DNA from: Caballeronia arationis | Lineage (GTDB): Bacteria > Pseudomonadota > Gammaproteobacteria > Burkholderiales > Burkholderiaceae | Length of the DNA stretch: 35,805 nucleotides | Direction of reading: 5' to 3' | Assembly: GCF_001544975.2 (NCBI RefSeq) | Contig: NZ_FCOG02000067.1 | Coordinates: 1-35,805, forward strand | Shown: piece by piece, positions 17,810 through 25,883 of the stretch | How positions within the stretch are numbered: the stretch's first letter is position 1 | How the letters are laid out: each line of letters starts with the position of its first letter | Notes under the pieces: generated by a model | What the model was told of the DNA's origin: nothing | The model's database searches: none | The model's input: the letters and a program-made list of their open reading frames with translations, nothing else | Translations under genes and position numbers: made by a program

Positions 17810-17941
17810 GCTTTCCGATGCTACTCGACTTTCCGATTACAAAACCGCTCGCCCGACCGGAGTTTCGCGCGGCGTGCGCTGGCGCTGTCGATTCGCTTGC
17901 AAGCCAGGCGATCCAGAGCGCCCGTGCATCGCGCTTGTGCA

Positions 17942-17996
17942 CCGGCCGCGGGCGGCCGGACCTCCGGTACGCCACCGTACCGACTTGCGTCGCAAG
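17942..17996. repeat. Three consecutive perfect inverted repeats
   Basis: In 55 bases there are CCGGCCGC/GCGGCCGG with 2-base spacer (17942-17959), CGGTACG/CGTACCG with 4-base spacer (17965-17982), and CTTGCG/CGCAAG with 1-base spacer (17984-17996). Three perfect dyads in a row in non-coding DNA suggest structured RNA or binding sites. Confidence 0.6.
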
Positions 17997-18021
17997 CACG
18001 GGCACCCTTCCCGTACGCGCG

Positions 18022-18054
18022 GCGTGGCGTTCGCATGGCGTTCGCATGGCGTTC
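18022..18054 (+). repeat. 11-base direct repeats, three copies
   Basis: GCGTGGCGTTC (18022-18032) is followed immediately by two exact copies of GCATGGCGTTC (18033-18043 and 18044-18054). The period of 11 bases is close to one helical turn, so the copies would face one side of the DNA. They could be iterated binding sites or a slippage product. Confidence 0.7.
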
Positions 18055-18171
18055 GGATATCAGTGCCGACGCCGCTCGCGCAAGCTCGTCCCCGGTCCCA
18101 TGTGTGCTACATCAGGCTGCTCGCCCGCGCGCCACGGCCGACTTTCGCCTCGAGTATCAGGAACACTTGAA

Positions 18172-19461
18172 ATGAATACACTTGCGCCTGATCCGGTGAA
18201 ACAACCCGATCGCCCGAAGCTGCTTCAAGTCATGGGACCCGGCCTGATCACCGGCGCCTCGGACGACGACCCGAGCGGCATCGCGGCTTACTCGCAGGTC
18301 GGAGCGCAATTCGGCTATGGCCTCGCCTGGACCCTGTTGTTCAGCTATCCGCTGATGGCGGCGATTAAGGAGATCAGCGCGCGCATCGGCCGCGTGACCG
18401 GATACGGCATCGCCGGCAATCTCCGTCGCCACTATCCGTCATGGCTGTCCACAGGGGTCGTCAGCTTGTTGCTGATCGCGAACATCATCAATCTCGGGGC
18501 CGATCTCGGCGCGATGGGCGCCGCGCTCAAACTGCTGATCGCCGGACCGGCCCTGCTCTACGTGTGTCTGTTCGGCCTGTTGTCCGCAGGGCTCGAAATC
18601 TTCACCCGCTATGCACGCTACGTGTCGATTCTCAAATGGCTTTGCCTGTCGCTCTTCAGCTACGTGATTTGCGCGTTTGTCGTCGATGTGCCATGGGCCA
18701 CCGTCGGTTGGGCGGTCGTCTGGCCGCAGCTTTCGATCAAGCCGGATTATGTGGTCGCGATTGTCGCCGTCATGGGCACCACGATCAGTCCCTACCTGTT
18801 CTTCTGGCAGGCTGAACAGGAGGTCGAAGACGAGAAAGAGCGGCCGGGCGCCCTCGCCCTCTTCGCCGCACCGGAACAAGCACCGTCGGAGTTTGCCCGG
18901 ATCCGCATCGATACGTATCTCGGCATGGCGCTGTCGAATGTCATCGCGTTCTTTATCGTCATCACCACGGCAACAACGCTGCACGCACACGGTGTCACCA
19001 ACATCAAAACCTCTGCGGAAGCGGCCGAGGCGCTACGGGCGATCGCCGGCCGCTTCACGTTCGTCATCTTCGCGGCCGGCATCATCGGCACCGGCCTGCT
19101 GACACTTCCCGTCCTGGCCGGATCGGCAGCCTACGCGGTGGGCGAACTGTTCAGCTGGCGTGTCGGCCTTGCGCGCCGGCCGTCTCAGGCGAAGGCGTTC
19201 TATGCGGTCATCGCGGCGGCGAGCCTGATCGGCGTCGGGTTGAACTTCACATCGATCGATCCCGTCAAGGCGCTCTACTGGAGTGCGGTCCTGAACGGCG
19301 TGGTCGCCGTTCCCGTGATGGTCATCATGATGCACCTGTCAATGCGCTCGGCCATCATGGGCGGTTTTACGCTTCCCATGCCGCTGCGTGTCCTTGGCTG
19401 GGCGGCGACCGTCGTGATGTCGGCAACCGTCGTGGCAATGGGCGTCAGTTGGCTCGGATAG
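18172..19461 (+). CDS. NRAMP-like divalent metal transporter
   Basis: This 429-residue inner-membrane protein has about 11 hydrophobic segments and the SLC11/NRAMP fold signature. Helix 1 reads D-P-S-G (Asp33-Gly36, in GASDDDPSGIAAY) in place of canonical D-P-G-N. Helix 6 reads G-T-T-I-S-P-Y in place of T-V-M-P-H, so the metal-selecting methionine is replaced by Ser. This marks the NRAMP-related group for which harder ions such as Mg2+ have been proposed, so Mn/Fe import should not be assumed. The ATG at 18172 has AGGAA 8 bases upstream. The gene is divergent from the hybrid regulator, which may or may not control it. Confidence 0.85.
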   Translation: MNTLAPDPVKQPDRPKLLQVMGPGLITGASDDDPSGIAAYSQVGAQFGYGLAWTLLFSYPLMAAIKEISARIGRVTGYGIAGNLRRHYPSWLSTGVVSLLLIANIINLGADLGAMGAALKLLIAGPALLYVCLFGLLSAGLEIFTRYARYVSILKWLCLSLFSYVICAFVVDVPWATVGWAVVWPQLSIKPDYVVAIVAVMGTTISPYLFFWQAEQEVEDEKERPGALALFAAPEQAPSEFARIRIDTYLGMALSNVIAFFIVITTATTLHAHGVTNIKTSAEAAEALRAIAGRFTFVIFAAGIIGTGLLTLPVLAGSAAYAVGELFSWRVGLARRPSQAKAFYAVIAAASLIGVGLNFTSIDPVKALYWSAVLNGVVAVPVMVIMMHLSMRSAIMGGFTLPMPLRVLGWAATVVMSATVVAMGVSWLG

Positions 19462-19607
19462 ACCCGGAGAAGGTGCGGTCTAACCGACGCGTCCCGATTT
19501 TTTTCGACATTGTGACCGGTCAGCGCGTCGCCCCTCCCAAGATGGGGGGCGCTTTCGCAAGCGATTTTTCCTACCATGACGACGTCAGTCGCCAACCATT
19601 CACATTC

Positions 19608-19889
19608 ATGTTTCGTCATCTCGCAATTTCCATTGATTCGAGCGAGCCCTGCTCGGATGCGGCCATTCGGCACTCGAATTCGCTGATGAAAATGGGACGC
19701 GTGTCCGTCCTTGCCGTGCGCAAGCATCGCCGGATGATCCGCTCTTTGAGCGCACACTGCGAGCGCAGGGCATGCGAAGCGCTAGCGCGGGTACAGGCCA
19801 CCGCGCATGCGATCGGGATACCGAGCCGGGCAGAGGCGCTCTTGCCAGAGCGGCCTGCACAGGAAAGCCTGAATGCAGCGCCCAACTGA
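19608..19889 (+). pseudogene. Shortened universal stress protein remnant
   Basis: From the ATG at 19608 the frame reads MFRHLAISIDSSEPCSDAAI, which matches the N-terminal strand and helix of UspA-family proteins. Later it reads ACEALARVQATAHAIGIPS, matching the helix before the middle strand. The stretch between is much too short, and the C-terminal ATP-binding motif G-x2-G-x9-G-S is absent. At 93 residues against the usual ~145, it is probably an internally deleted, non-functional relic. A short intact protein of unknown role cannot be excluded. The frame is open upstream to 19449, but those residues look random. Confidence 0.45.
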
Positions 19890-19911
19890 CGGCGCGATGG
19901 ACGGTGCGTAA

Positions 19912-21134
19912 ATGACGACGGTAATCCCAACAACAGAGTCGGAAGAACGCGGTTTCAGTACCTCAACGATCGTCGTACTCGTGGCCGGGCTGTCCATGCT
20001 TGGACAGTTCGCGATCGCCACGTACCTGCCGGCATTTTCGGTGATGGCGCAGGCGCTGCATGCCAGTCCTACGCAAGTTCAGCAGTCACTGTCGGCCTAC
20101 CTGCTCCCGTTCGCATTGATGATCCCATGGCATGGAGCGATCTCCGATGCAATCGGCCGACGCCGGATGATTTTGGCCGGCAATGTGCTGTTCACGATCG
20201 GGTCGCTGATGTGCGCGGCGGCCCCAACCCTGTCGCTTCTCTATGCCGGGCGGGCACTGCAAGGCGTGAGCGCCGGGGTTGGCGTCGTTATTGGCCGGGC
20301 GATGGTGCGCGACGTCTTCGATGGCACGCACGCGCAAAAAATCATGGCGCTGGAGCGATGATCTTTGCGTTGGCGCCCGCACTCGCGCCCATCTGTGGCG
20401 GCTGGCTGCTGCTGTGGACCGGATGGCGCAGCATCTTCATCTTCCTCGCGATACTGTCAGCATCCCTGGTGGTGGTCAGTTGGTTTCTTGTGCCCGAAAC
20501 GCTTCCGCCCTCTCGCCGGCACCGGCTGGACCCGGTTCCGCTCGCGCGTGCCTATGCCACCCTGCTCACGAAGCCGCGTTTCGTGGCGCTCGCGCTCGCC
20601 AACGCGGCAGTCAATCTGGGAATCTACCTGTATGTCCTGGCTGCGCCAACCTTCGTCGTGAAGCATCTTGGCCTCGGCGAGCAGTCATTCGGCTACCTCT
20701 TTGTGCCGATCGTGCTAGGCCTGATCGCCGGCGCCGCAGTCGCGCATCGTATTGCCGGCAGGGGCAGTCCTGCGCGCAGTGTTATCCTCGGCCATCTGGT
20801 CATGATTGTGGCTGGCGTGATCAATATCGGCGTCAACGCTATGCACGCATCTCCATTGCCATGGGATCTGGTGGCGCTGCCCATCTTTGGCCTCGGGATG
20901 ATGCTGACTCAGCCGAGCCTGCAGGTGATGGCCCTTGACTGTTTCCCGGAGCGGCGCGGGCTGGCGTCCAGTTGTTATGTCACGGTTCAGCAGTTCGGCA
21001 ACTTTCTGTCGTCTGCATTGCTTGTGCCGCTACTGCTCGACAGCACACTCCACATGGCCTTAGGCATGGCGATTCTGCAATGTCTTGGTCTGCTGATGTT
21101 CTTCATCGCCATGCGCGATGGGAGATCGGATTGA
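19912..21134 (+). pseudogene. Bcr/CflA-type MFS drug exporter, frameshifted
   Basis: This is a twelve-helix major facilitator of about 408 residues, read in two frames. Residues 1-149 (19912-20361) hold helices 1-4 with the family loop D-A-I-G-R-R-R and GRALQGVSAG. The rest (from 20358) begins MIFALAPALAPICGGWLLL, the usual Bcr/CflA helix 5 segment, and runs to 21134. Homologues have an unbroken stretch equivalent to IMALERMIFALAPALAP, so one base is missing after position ~20355 (CG followed directly by ATG). The resulting ATGA looks like a coupled start, but a 259-residue half transporter is not expected to work. It is either a true frameshift or a sequencing error. Confidence 0.82.
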
Positions 21135-21220
21135 GCCGATCGGGAGCCTGCGTCGGTCGCCAACGTAAGCGGTACGTCAACGGTCGCCGGCTCGCTGTAC
21201 GCCGACGCCAACTCGCGACA

Positions 21221-22128
21221 CTATCTCTCCGACGCCTGATCAAACCGCGCTGCCAGAAAGTCAATCAGCTCGCGTACGGCAGGAATTAATCCGAGCCGCG
21301 AGGGAAACACCGCGTGAATGATGCCCGATCTCGGCGCCCAATCGGGGAGCAACTGTTGCAATGTGCCGTTAGCAATATCCTCTTTTAGCATCATCGTGGG
21401 CAGTTGAACGACACCCGCGCCAGCCGCCGCGGCCTGACGTAACGCAATCATGTCGTCGGTGACGAGGCGGGGCGTATGGCGAATTGCGGCCGCGACGCCC
21501 CCCGGCCCCTGAAGTTCCCAGATATGTTCCTGTTGAGGCGCCCCGAGATCGAGGCTGGGCAAACCACTCAGATCGGCGGGAACCACAGGCATCAAATATT
21601 GACGCGTCAAGGTTGGACTCGCCGCCAGACACCAAGTCCGATTCCCGAGTACTTTCATCACGAGGTCGCTGTCGGTGAGCGGCGGGAAACGAACCCGGAT
21701 CGCAACGTCGATGCCTTCAGCAATGACGTCAACGCGTCGATTGGTGGCCTCGAGATGAACGACCACCTGCGGGTTGCGGAACATGAATTCGCCGATCATC
21801 GCGCCTACGGTGGTATGCAACAGCGCCACCGGGAACGTGAGTCGGACAACGCCGCGAACCTCAGAACGGGTGACGTCGATCGCTTCCTGCGCAGCCTCCG
21901 CCTCTATCAGCATCGCCTTGCAGTGCGCGTAATAGACGCGCCCGATCTCGGTGACAGTGAAATGACGCGTCGAGCGCTGGATCAGGCGAACCCCAAGCCG
22001 CTCCTCGAGCAACGCGATGCGGCGGCTCAGCTTCGACTTCGGTATCCCTCCGCCCGGCCGGCCGGGGCAAAGCCCTGATGCTCGACTACCCGGGCGAAAA
22101 AGAAAAGATCGTTGAGGTCATGTGGCAT
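21221..22128 (-). pseudogene. LysR-family regulator, frameshifted in the DNA-binding domain
   Basis: The open frame up to 22012 starts inside the helix-turn-helix (LEERLGVRLIQRSTRHF) and covers the whole effector domain to 21221. Upstream, the frame from an ATG at 22128 reads MPHDLNDLFFFARVVEHQGF then APAGRA, a normal LysR N-terminus. Between them GIPKSKLSRRIALLEERLG is found only after shifting frame near 22048-22056, where one base is missing. The intact protein would be about 302 residues. It is divergent from the pirin gene, a pairing common in Proteobacteria in which LysR controls pirin. As sequenced it should not make a DNA-binding regulator. Confidence 0.82.
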
Positions 22129-22141
22129 GCCGGACCCATCG

Positions 22142-22155
22142 TTCCATGTATGGGA
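22142..22155. promoter_or_regulatory. Possible LysR operator
   Basis: TTCCATGTATGGGA is an imperfect dyad (arms TTCCAT/ATGGGA, five of six paired) in the 125-base gap between the LysR and pirin starts. It contains the T-N11-A spacing typical of LysR boxes. Assignment is by position and symmetry only. Confidence 0.35.
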
Positions 22156-22253
22156 CACTGAAGGTACATCATGCCATCTACCGGCGCCAGCGTCCTGTAG
22201 CTAAGCTTCTGTTCATGGAATCACGGCCCACCGGCCTCGAACAGGAGTCAATC

Positions 22254-23131
22254 GTGAAGAAAATTCTTGGTGTTTACAGCAGCCGGCCACGCATTGGATT
22301 GGCGACGGCTTCCCGGTACGCACGCTGCTCTCCCACCACTCTTCGGGTCGGCACATCAGTCCATTTCTGATGCTCGACTACGCCGAACCGGCGCAGTTCA
22401 CGCCGGCATCGCGTCCGCGTGGCGTGGGCCAGCATCCGCACCGCGGCTTCGAGACGGTGACCATCGTCTACCAGGGCGAACTCGAACACCGGGACTCGAC
22501 CGGAAGTGGCGGCCTGATCGGCGCGGGAGACGTACAGTGGATGACGGCCGCCTCGGGCATCCTGCATGAGGAATTTCATTCCGAGGAATTCACTCGAACA
22601 GGCGGGACGCTGGAAATGGTGCAACTCTGGGTGAATTTGCCAGCGAAGGACAAGATGGCTGCCCCGGGATATCAGACTTTGCTCGACGCCAATATTCCGT
22701 CGGTGACGCTGCCTGACGGTGCGGGCACGGTCCGCGTGATCGCAGGTGACTTCGAGGGTCATCGTGGTCCAGCTCGGACGTTCACTTCGATCGACGTCTG
22801 GGACATGCGCCTGACCAAAGGCGGACTAACGGACCTGGTTGTTCCGGAAAACCGGACGCTGGCGATCGTCGTGCTGCACGGGTCGGTCACCATCAATGGC
22901 GATCAGGAGGTTCATGATGCACAAACGGCCATCCTCGGCAGGGAGGGTGTTGACTTCACGATAGAGGCGAACCGTGACTCCGTCGTCCTGGTTCTGAGCG
23001 GCGAGCCCATTGACGAACCCGTGGTGAGCTACGGGCCATTCGTGATGAACACAGCTGCGGAAATTCAGCAGGCGGCGCAGGACTTCAACAATGGCCGATT
23101 TGGCCGGATGCGAACGACGGAGCCTGGCTAA
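22254..23131 (+). pseudogene. Pirin-family protein, frameshifted near the N-terminus
   Basis: A GTG at 22254 after ACAGGAGTC starts VKKILGVYSS, a standard pirin N-terminus. After about 11 codons the frame must shift near 22284-22292 to read HWIGDGFPVRTLL then HHSSGRHISPFLMLDY. The remainder is open to 23131. The metal-binding set is present: HPHRGFE, LEHRDS and HEEF in the first cupin, with the C-terminal cupin ending in YGPFVMNT. The intact protein would be ~292 residues, an Fe-binding bicupin of the quercetinase-like group. An ATG at 22370 would make a product lacking the first strands of the cupin. One missing base explains everything; real decay versus sequencing error is open. Confidence 0.83.
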
Positions 23132-23160
23132 CGCGGCGACACTCGTCCTCCTTTGCGGCA

Positions 23161-23191
23161 AGTAGAGCCACACAAACCGTGTGGCTCTACT
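23161..23191. terminator. Perfect 13-bp hairpin downstream of pirin
   Basis: AGTAGAGCCACAC (23161-23173) and GTGTGGCTCTACT (23179-23191) pair perfectly around the loop AAACC. It lies 29 bases after the pirin stop and between convergent genes, so a terminator role is likely, although no T run follows. The ~145 bases from here to the next gene end hold no gene I recognise. Confidence 0.65.
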
Positions 23192-23337
23192 CCATCATCG
23201 GACAAGCGTGCCTGCGTAGCAATTCCGATGACGCTCTTCAAGGCGCTACCGTAACTGGCTTGTCCCGTCCGCATGACGGCTTCGCCCGTCAACCCATCCA
23301 GCAGCGAAAGCGCGCCATTGGACGACGAGCACACGCG

Positions 23338-23727
23338 TCACTGAGATTCCGGGATCGCCCCGGAATGCACTGCAAGCAGTGTCCACCCGCTCTCCCCACG
23401 CTGCCATACGACAAGCGCGCGCGTGCTGAACGCTTTGAGCACTCCGCGCGTCTTCATTCGAATCGAAAGCTTGCCGAACACGAGCGCGACGTCGCGGCTG
23501 ATCTCGATGCGGACGTCCGAACGATCGATTTGCTGGTAGTCCCACCCACCGGTACTCAATCCCTCGATATAGCTCGACTTCGTATCGACGACGCCGCTCG
23601 AATGCATGTAGATCAGTTTGTCGTCGAGCAGCCGTTCGAGCGTGCCGATGTCCTTGCCGAGCATCGCGGCATAGCGGCTGTCTTCGAGTTGCGTGATCCG
23701 CTCGGCTGGTTGGAGGTCCTCGTTCAT
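23338..23727 (-). CDS. SnoaL/NTF2-like (DUF4440) small protein
   Basis: This 129-residue protein has the NTF2-like cone-fold pattern: a helix with ITQLEDSRYAAMLGKDIGTL, then LLDDKLIYMHSSGVVDTKSS, then strands VRIEISRDVALVFGKLSIRM and LVVWQRGESGWTLLAVHSG. Such proteins act as isomerases, dehydratases or binding proteins. The substrate is unknown. The ATG at 23727 is preceded by GGAGC at good spacing; a longer frame to 23796 has no such site. It is the last gene of the minus-strand catabolic run and, unlike its upstream neighbour, is intact. Confidence 0.8.
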   Translation of the reverse strand: MNEDLQPAERITQLEDSRYAAMLGKDIGTLERLLDDKLIYMHSSGVVDTKSSYIEGLSTGGWDYQQIDRSDVRIEISRDVALVFGKLSIRMKTRGVLKAFSTRALVVWQRGESGWTLLAVHSGAIPESQ

Positions 23728-23753
23728 ACTTTTTAGCTCCGAAGCAAAAGGAA

Positions 23754-24604
23754 TCAAACGGCGAGCCCGGCGAGTCCTGCGATCACCTTCACGCACGCGA
23801 GGTAGTCTTCATCGCCGAAGCCTGACGCCTCTGTGGCGACCATCAGTTGCTCGACTACCGCCCCGAGCAGCATCGGCACACTCAGTTCACGCGCGCCTTG
23901 GGAAATCAACTGAAGGTCCTTGCGCATCTGCGCCACGGTGAACGTCGGCGTGAAGTGGCGGCGCTGGAGTGCTTCGGCCTTGTAACGCAGGCCGTCCCGG
24001 CTTCGATGCAGCCCTTGGTGCAAAGCGTGTAGGCCTCGCAGAGACTCGCGACCAGCGTCGTGACCATCAGGTTGATGGCAAGCTTCATTGTGCGCGCCTG
24101 CTCCGCATCGCCGACGACGACAAGATTCGACGCGTAGGCGCCGACGATCGGCCGCGCTTGTTCGATCGCATCGTGGGCGCCGGAGAGGAACGTGGTCAGC
24201 GCTCCGTTGGCCGCCGCCGTCACCGACCCCGACACCGACACCGACACCGGGCCGCGCACGTAGCCGATCCCGCGCGCTTGCGCAATGTTCGCAATCGATG
24301 CGGACGCGCTCGCGGAAATGGTGCTCGTTTCGATGAGCAGCGCGCCTGCCCGAACGTGACTCAGCGCGCTCGTAACACCTGCGAGGAGTTGCAGCGCCGC
24401 TGCATCGTTCGGCAGCGACGTCAAGATCACGTCGGCTTGACCGGCGCTCTCCGGCGTGATCGCTACCACTTCCAGATCGTTCGCACGCGCGGCGTCACAG
24501 CGCTCGCGACTCATATCGGATACCTGCACGGTGTGCCCCGCCGCCGCGGCGCGGGCGGCCATCGGCTCGCCCATCTTTCCGTAGCCAATCCACAGGATGT
24601 TCAT
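23754..24604 (-). pseudogene. 3-hydroxyisobutyrate dehydrogenase-family reductase, deleted and frameshifted
   Basis: From the ATG at 24604 the frame reads MNILWIGYGKMGEPMAARAA, the NAD(P)-binding Rossmann start of the beta-hydroxyacid dehydrogenase family, and keeps this family's pattern through the interdomain helix (MKLAINLMVTTLVASLCEAY). Two lesions are visible. The substrate motif, usually P-V-S-G-S, reads PVSVSVSGS because the hexamer CCGACA is repeated (24222-24250). Near 24000 the frame breaks: TKGCIEAGTAC joins LRYKAEALQRRHFTPTFTVA in another frame, with about 12 residues missing. The joint sits on the shared bases GCCTGCG, as expected for a deletion between short repeats. The C-terminal helices then run intact to 23754. 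The gene is almost certainly inactive. Confidence 0.8.
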
Positions 24605-24609
24605 GATCG

Positions 24610-24945
24610 TCACGTTGATGTTGGGTTGCCGGCGACGCGGCTCGCGCCGCTCGCCAGATTGGGATTGCCGCGGCGCCATAGCCACGGATGGATTTCGACT
24701 CGCGAAAACAGTCCCGCTTGTGCATAGGGATCGGCCTTCATGAATGCATCGACAAGCGGCAACGAGTCAGCTTCGAGCACGAGCAACGAGCCGGCTTCGT
24801 TGCCGTCGGCATCGAGCCACGGTCCGGTCTGGAGCACGCGCACGCCGTCGGCGGCCGCGTCGAGATGCTCGCTATGCAGAGCCTTGGTCCGCGTGCGAAG
24901 GGCGCTGTTTCCGGGATGATCGGTCGCGAACACGACGAAGTACAT
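24610..24945 (-). CDS. YCII-family (YciI-like) protein
   Basis: This 111-residue protein has a ferredoxin-like fold pattern of the YCII family (MYFVVFATDHPGNSALR, then LHSEHLDAAADGVRVLQTGP, then VLEADSLPLVDAFMKADPYA). The family includes dehalogenase-like and muconolactone-isomerase-like enzymes of aromatic pathways. Position between an intradiol dioxygenase (4 bases upstream) and a dehydrogenase (5 bases downstream) suggests a step after ring cleavage. The start at 24945 is the first ATG after the dioxygenase stop. The gene is intact. Confidence 0.83.
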   Translation of the reverse strand: MYFVVFATDHPGNSALRTRTKALHSEHLDAAADGVRVLQTGPWLDADGNEAGSLLVLEADSLPLVDAFMKADPYAQAGLFSRVEIHPWLWRRGNPNLASGASRVAGNPTST

Positions 24946-24949
24946 GGCA

Positions 24950-25815
24950 TCACTCGCTTTTGCTCAGGACAAAATCGTTGTCGAGTTCCCAGAATGCCCC
25001 TCGCGTGCCCCACTTCGCAGCGGCTTCCGGTGACTCGTTCAGCGTGAATTGCCGGATCAGCGAGGACTTCACCGCGAACACCACATCCGAATCGAGATAG
25101 GTATCCTCGGCATCGAACAGGTGTGTGGTCAACTTCTGGTAACCGGGCGCGCAGACCACGGCGTGCAGGTGCGCCGGCCGGAACGGATGACGCGCGGTGG
25201 CGCGCAGCAGTTCGCCGACCGGGCCATCGGTCGGGATCGGATAGGACGTCGGCCTGATGGTCTTGAGCAGGTATTCGCTGTTCTGCCTCGCGCGATACCA
25301 GCCGCGCAGGTTGTGTTCGGGCTGCGCCTTGTCCTGGATGTCGTACATGCCGTTCGCGTCGGTTTGCCAGATCTCGATGGTCGCGCCCGGCACCGGTTCG
25401 CCTTGCGGTCCGAGAACCCGGCCGTGAATCAGGAGGGGGACGTCGTCTCCGTCACGAAGCAGCACGGATTCGCCCCACTCCCGAGCGGGCGATTCAGGAA
25501 CATAGAACGGACCGAGCACCGTCGATTCAGTCGCGCCCTCCGGCACGCCCGCGCTCACCATGTTGACGAGCGCCGACACACCGAGGTTGTCGGACAGGAG
25601 GATCATCTCCTGGCGCTTGTTGTCGCTGATCTGGCCGGTGCGGGTCAGGAACTCGATGCCCGCGAGCCACTCCGGTTCGGTCAGCCGTACGTCGCGGACG
25701 AACGCATGCAAAGCCGGATCAGCGAATGCATGATCGTGCGCAGACGGGGATCGGGTGTGTTGGCGTAGCGTTGCAGCACTACGTCGGTCATTTCGGCTTC
25801 GGTCATGTTTCTCAT
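24950..25815 (-). pseudogene. Intradiol ring-cleavage dioxygenase, frameshifted near the N-terminus
   Basis: Protein similarity is clear to catechol/hydroxyquinol 1,2-dioxygenases, which open catechols between the hydroxyls with Fe(III). The main frame shows ESTVLGPFYV, the strand GATIEIWQTDANGMYDIQ with a ligand-type Tyr, the second Tyr region GWYRARQNSEY, and the metal histidines in RPAHLHAVVCAPGY. From the ATG at 25815 (after GGAGACGC) the frame reads MTEAEMTDVVLQRYAN, then RTIMHSLIR. It must then shift near 25708 to continue LHAFVRDVRLTEPEW. One base is missing, in what should be a His codon (CGG C-T TTG). An ATG at 25711 would give a 253-residue product without the N-terminal helical domain. 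Confidence 0.82.
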
Positions 25816-25883
25816 TGCGTCTCCGTGTTCAGTCAAAAGGTTGGTGTGGGCTGCGTCTTGGGCGCGAGGCGAAGGCGTTCGCT

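Larger units (their letters stand above)
17769..18171. other. Divergent hairpin-rich leader between hybrid regulator and NRAMP-like gene
   Basis: These 403 bases lie between two divergent start codons. No protein-like reading frame was recognised. Seen are a 7-bp hairpin at 17790-17809 close to the hybrid start, three consecutive perfect hairpins at 17942-17996, and three 11-base direct repeats at 18022-18054. No clear -35/-10 pair was found for either direction. AGGAA at 18159-18163 is the likely ribosome-binding site of the + strand gene. Confidence 0.6.

Noticed and set aside
17942..18054. CRISPR-like repeats or a metal riboswitch
   Set aside because: Repeats are only 11 bases and directly adjacent with no spacers, and the hairpins do not fit a riboswitch consensus I recognise.
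20358..21134. Second half of the exporter as a separate, translationally coupled gene
   Set aside because: The ATGA overlap looks like coupling, but the two parts together exactly rebuild one Bcr/CflA protein across a conserved helix, so a frameshift is the simpler reading.
23128..23334. Small minus-strand frame of 68 codons after the pirin gene
   Set aside because: It begins with a weak start, spans the perfect hairpin, and resembles no family I can name with confidence.
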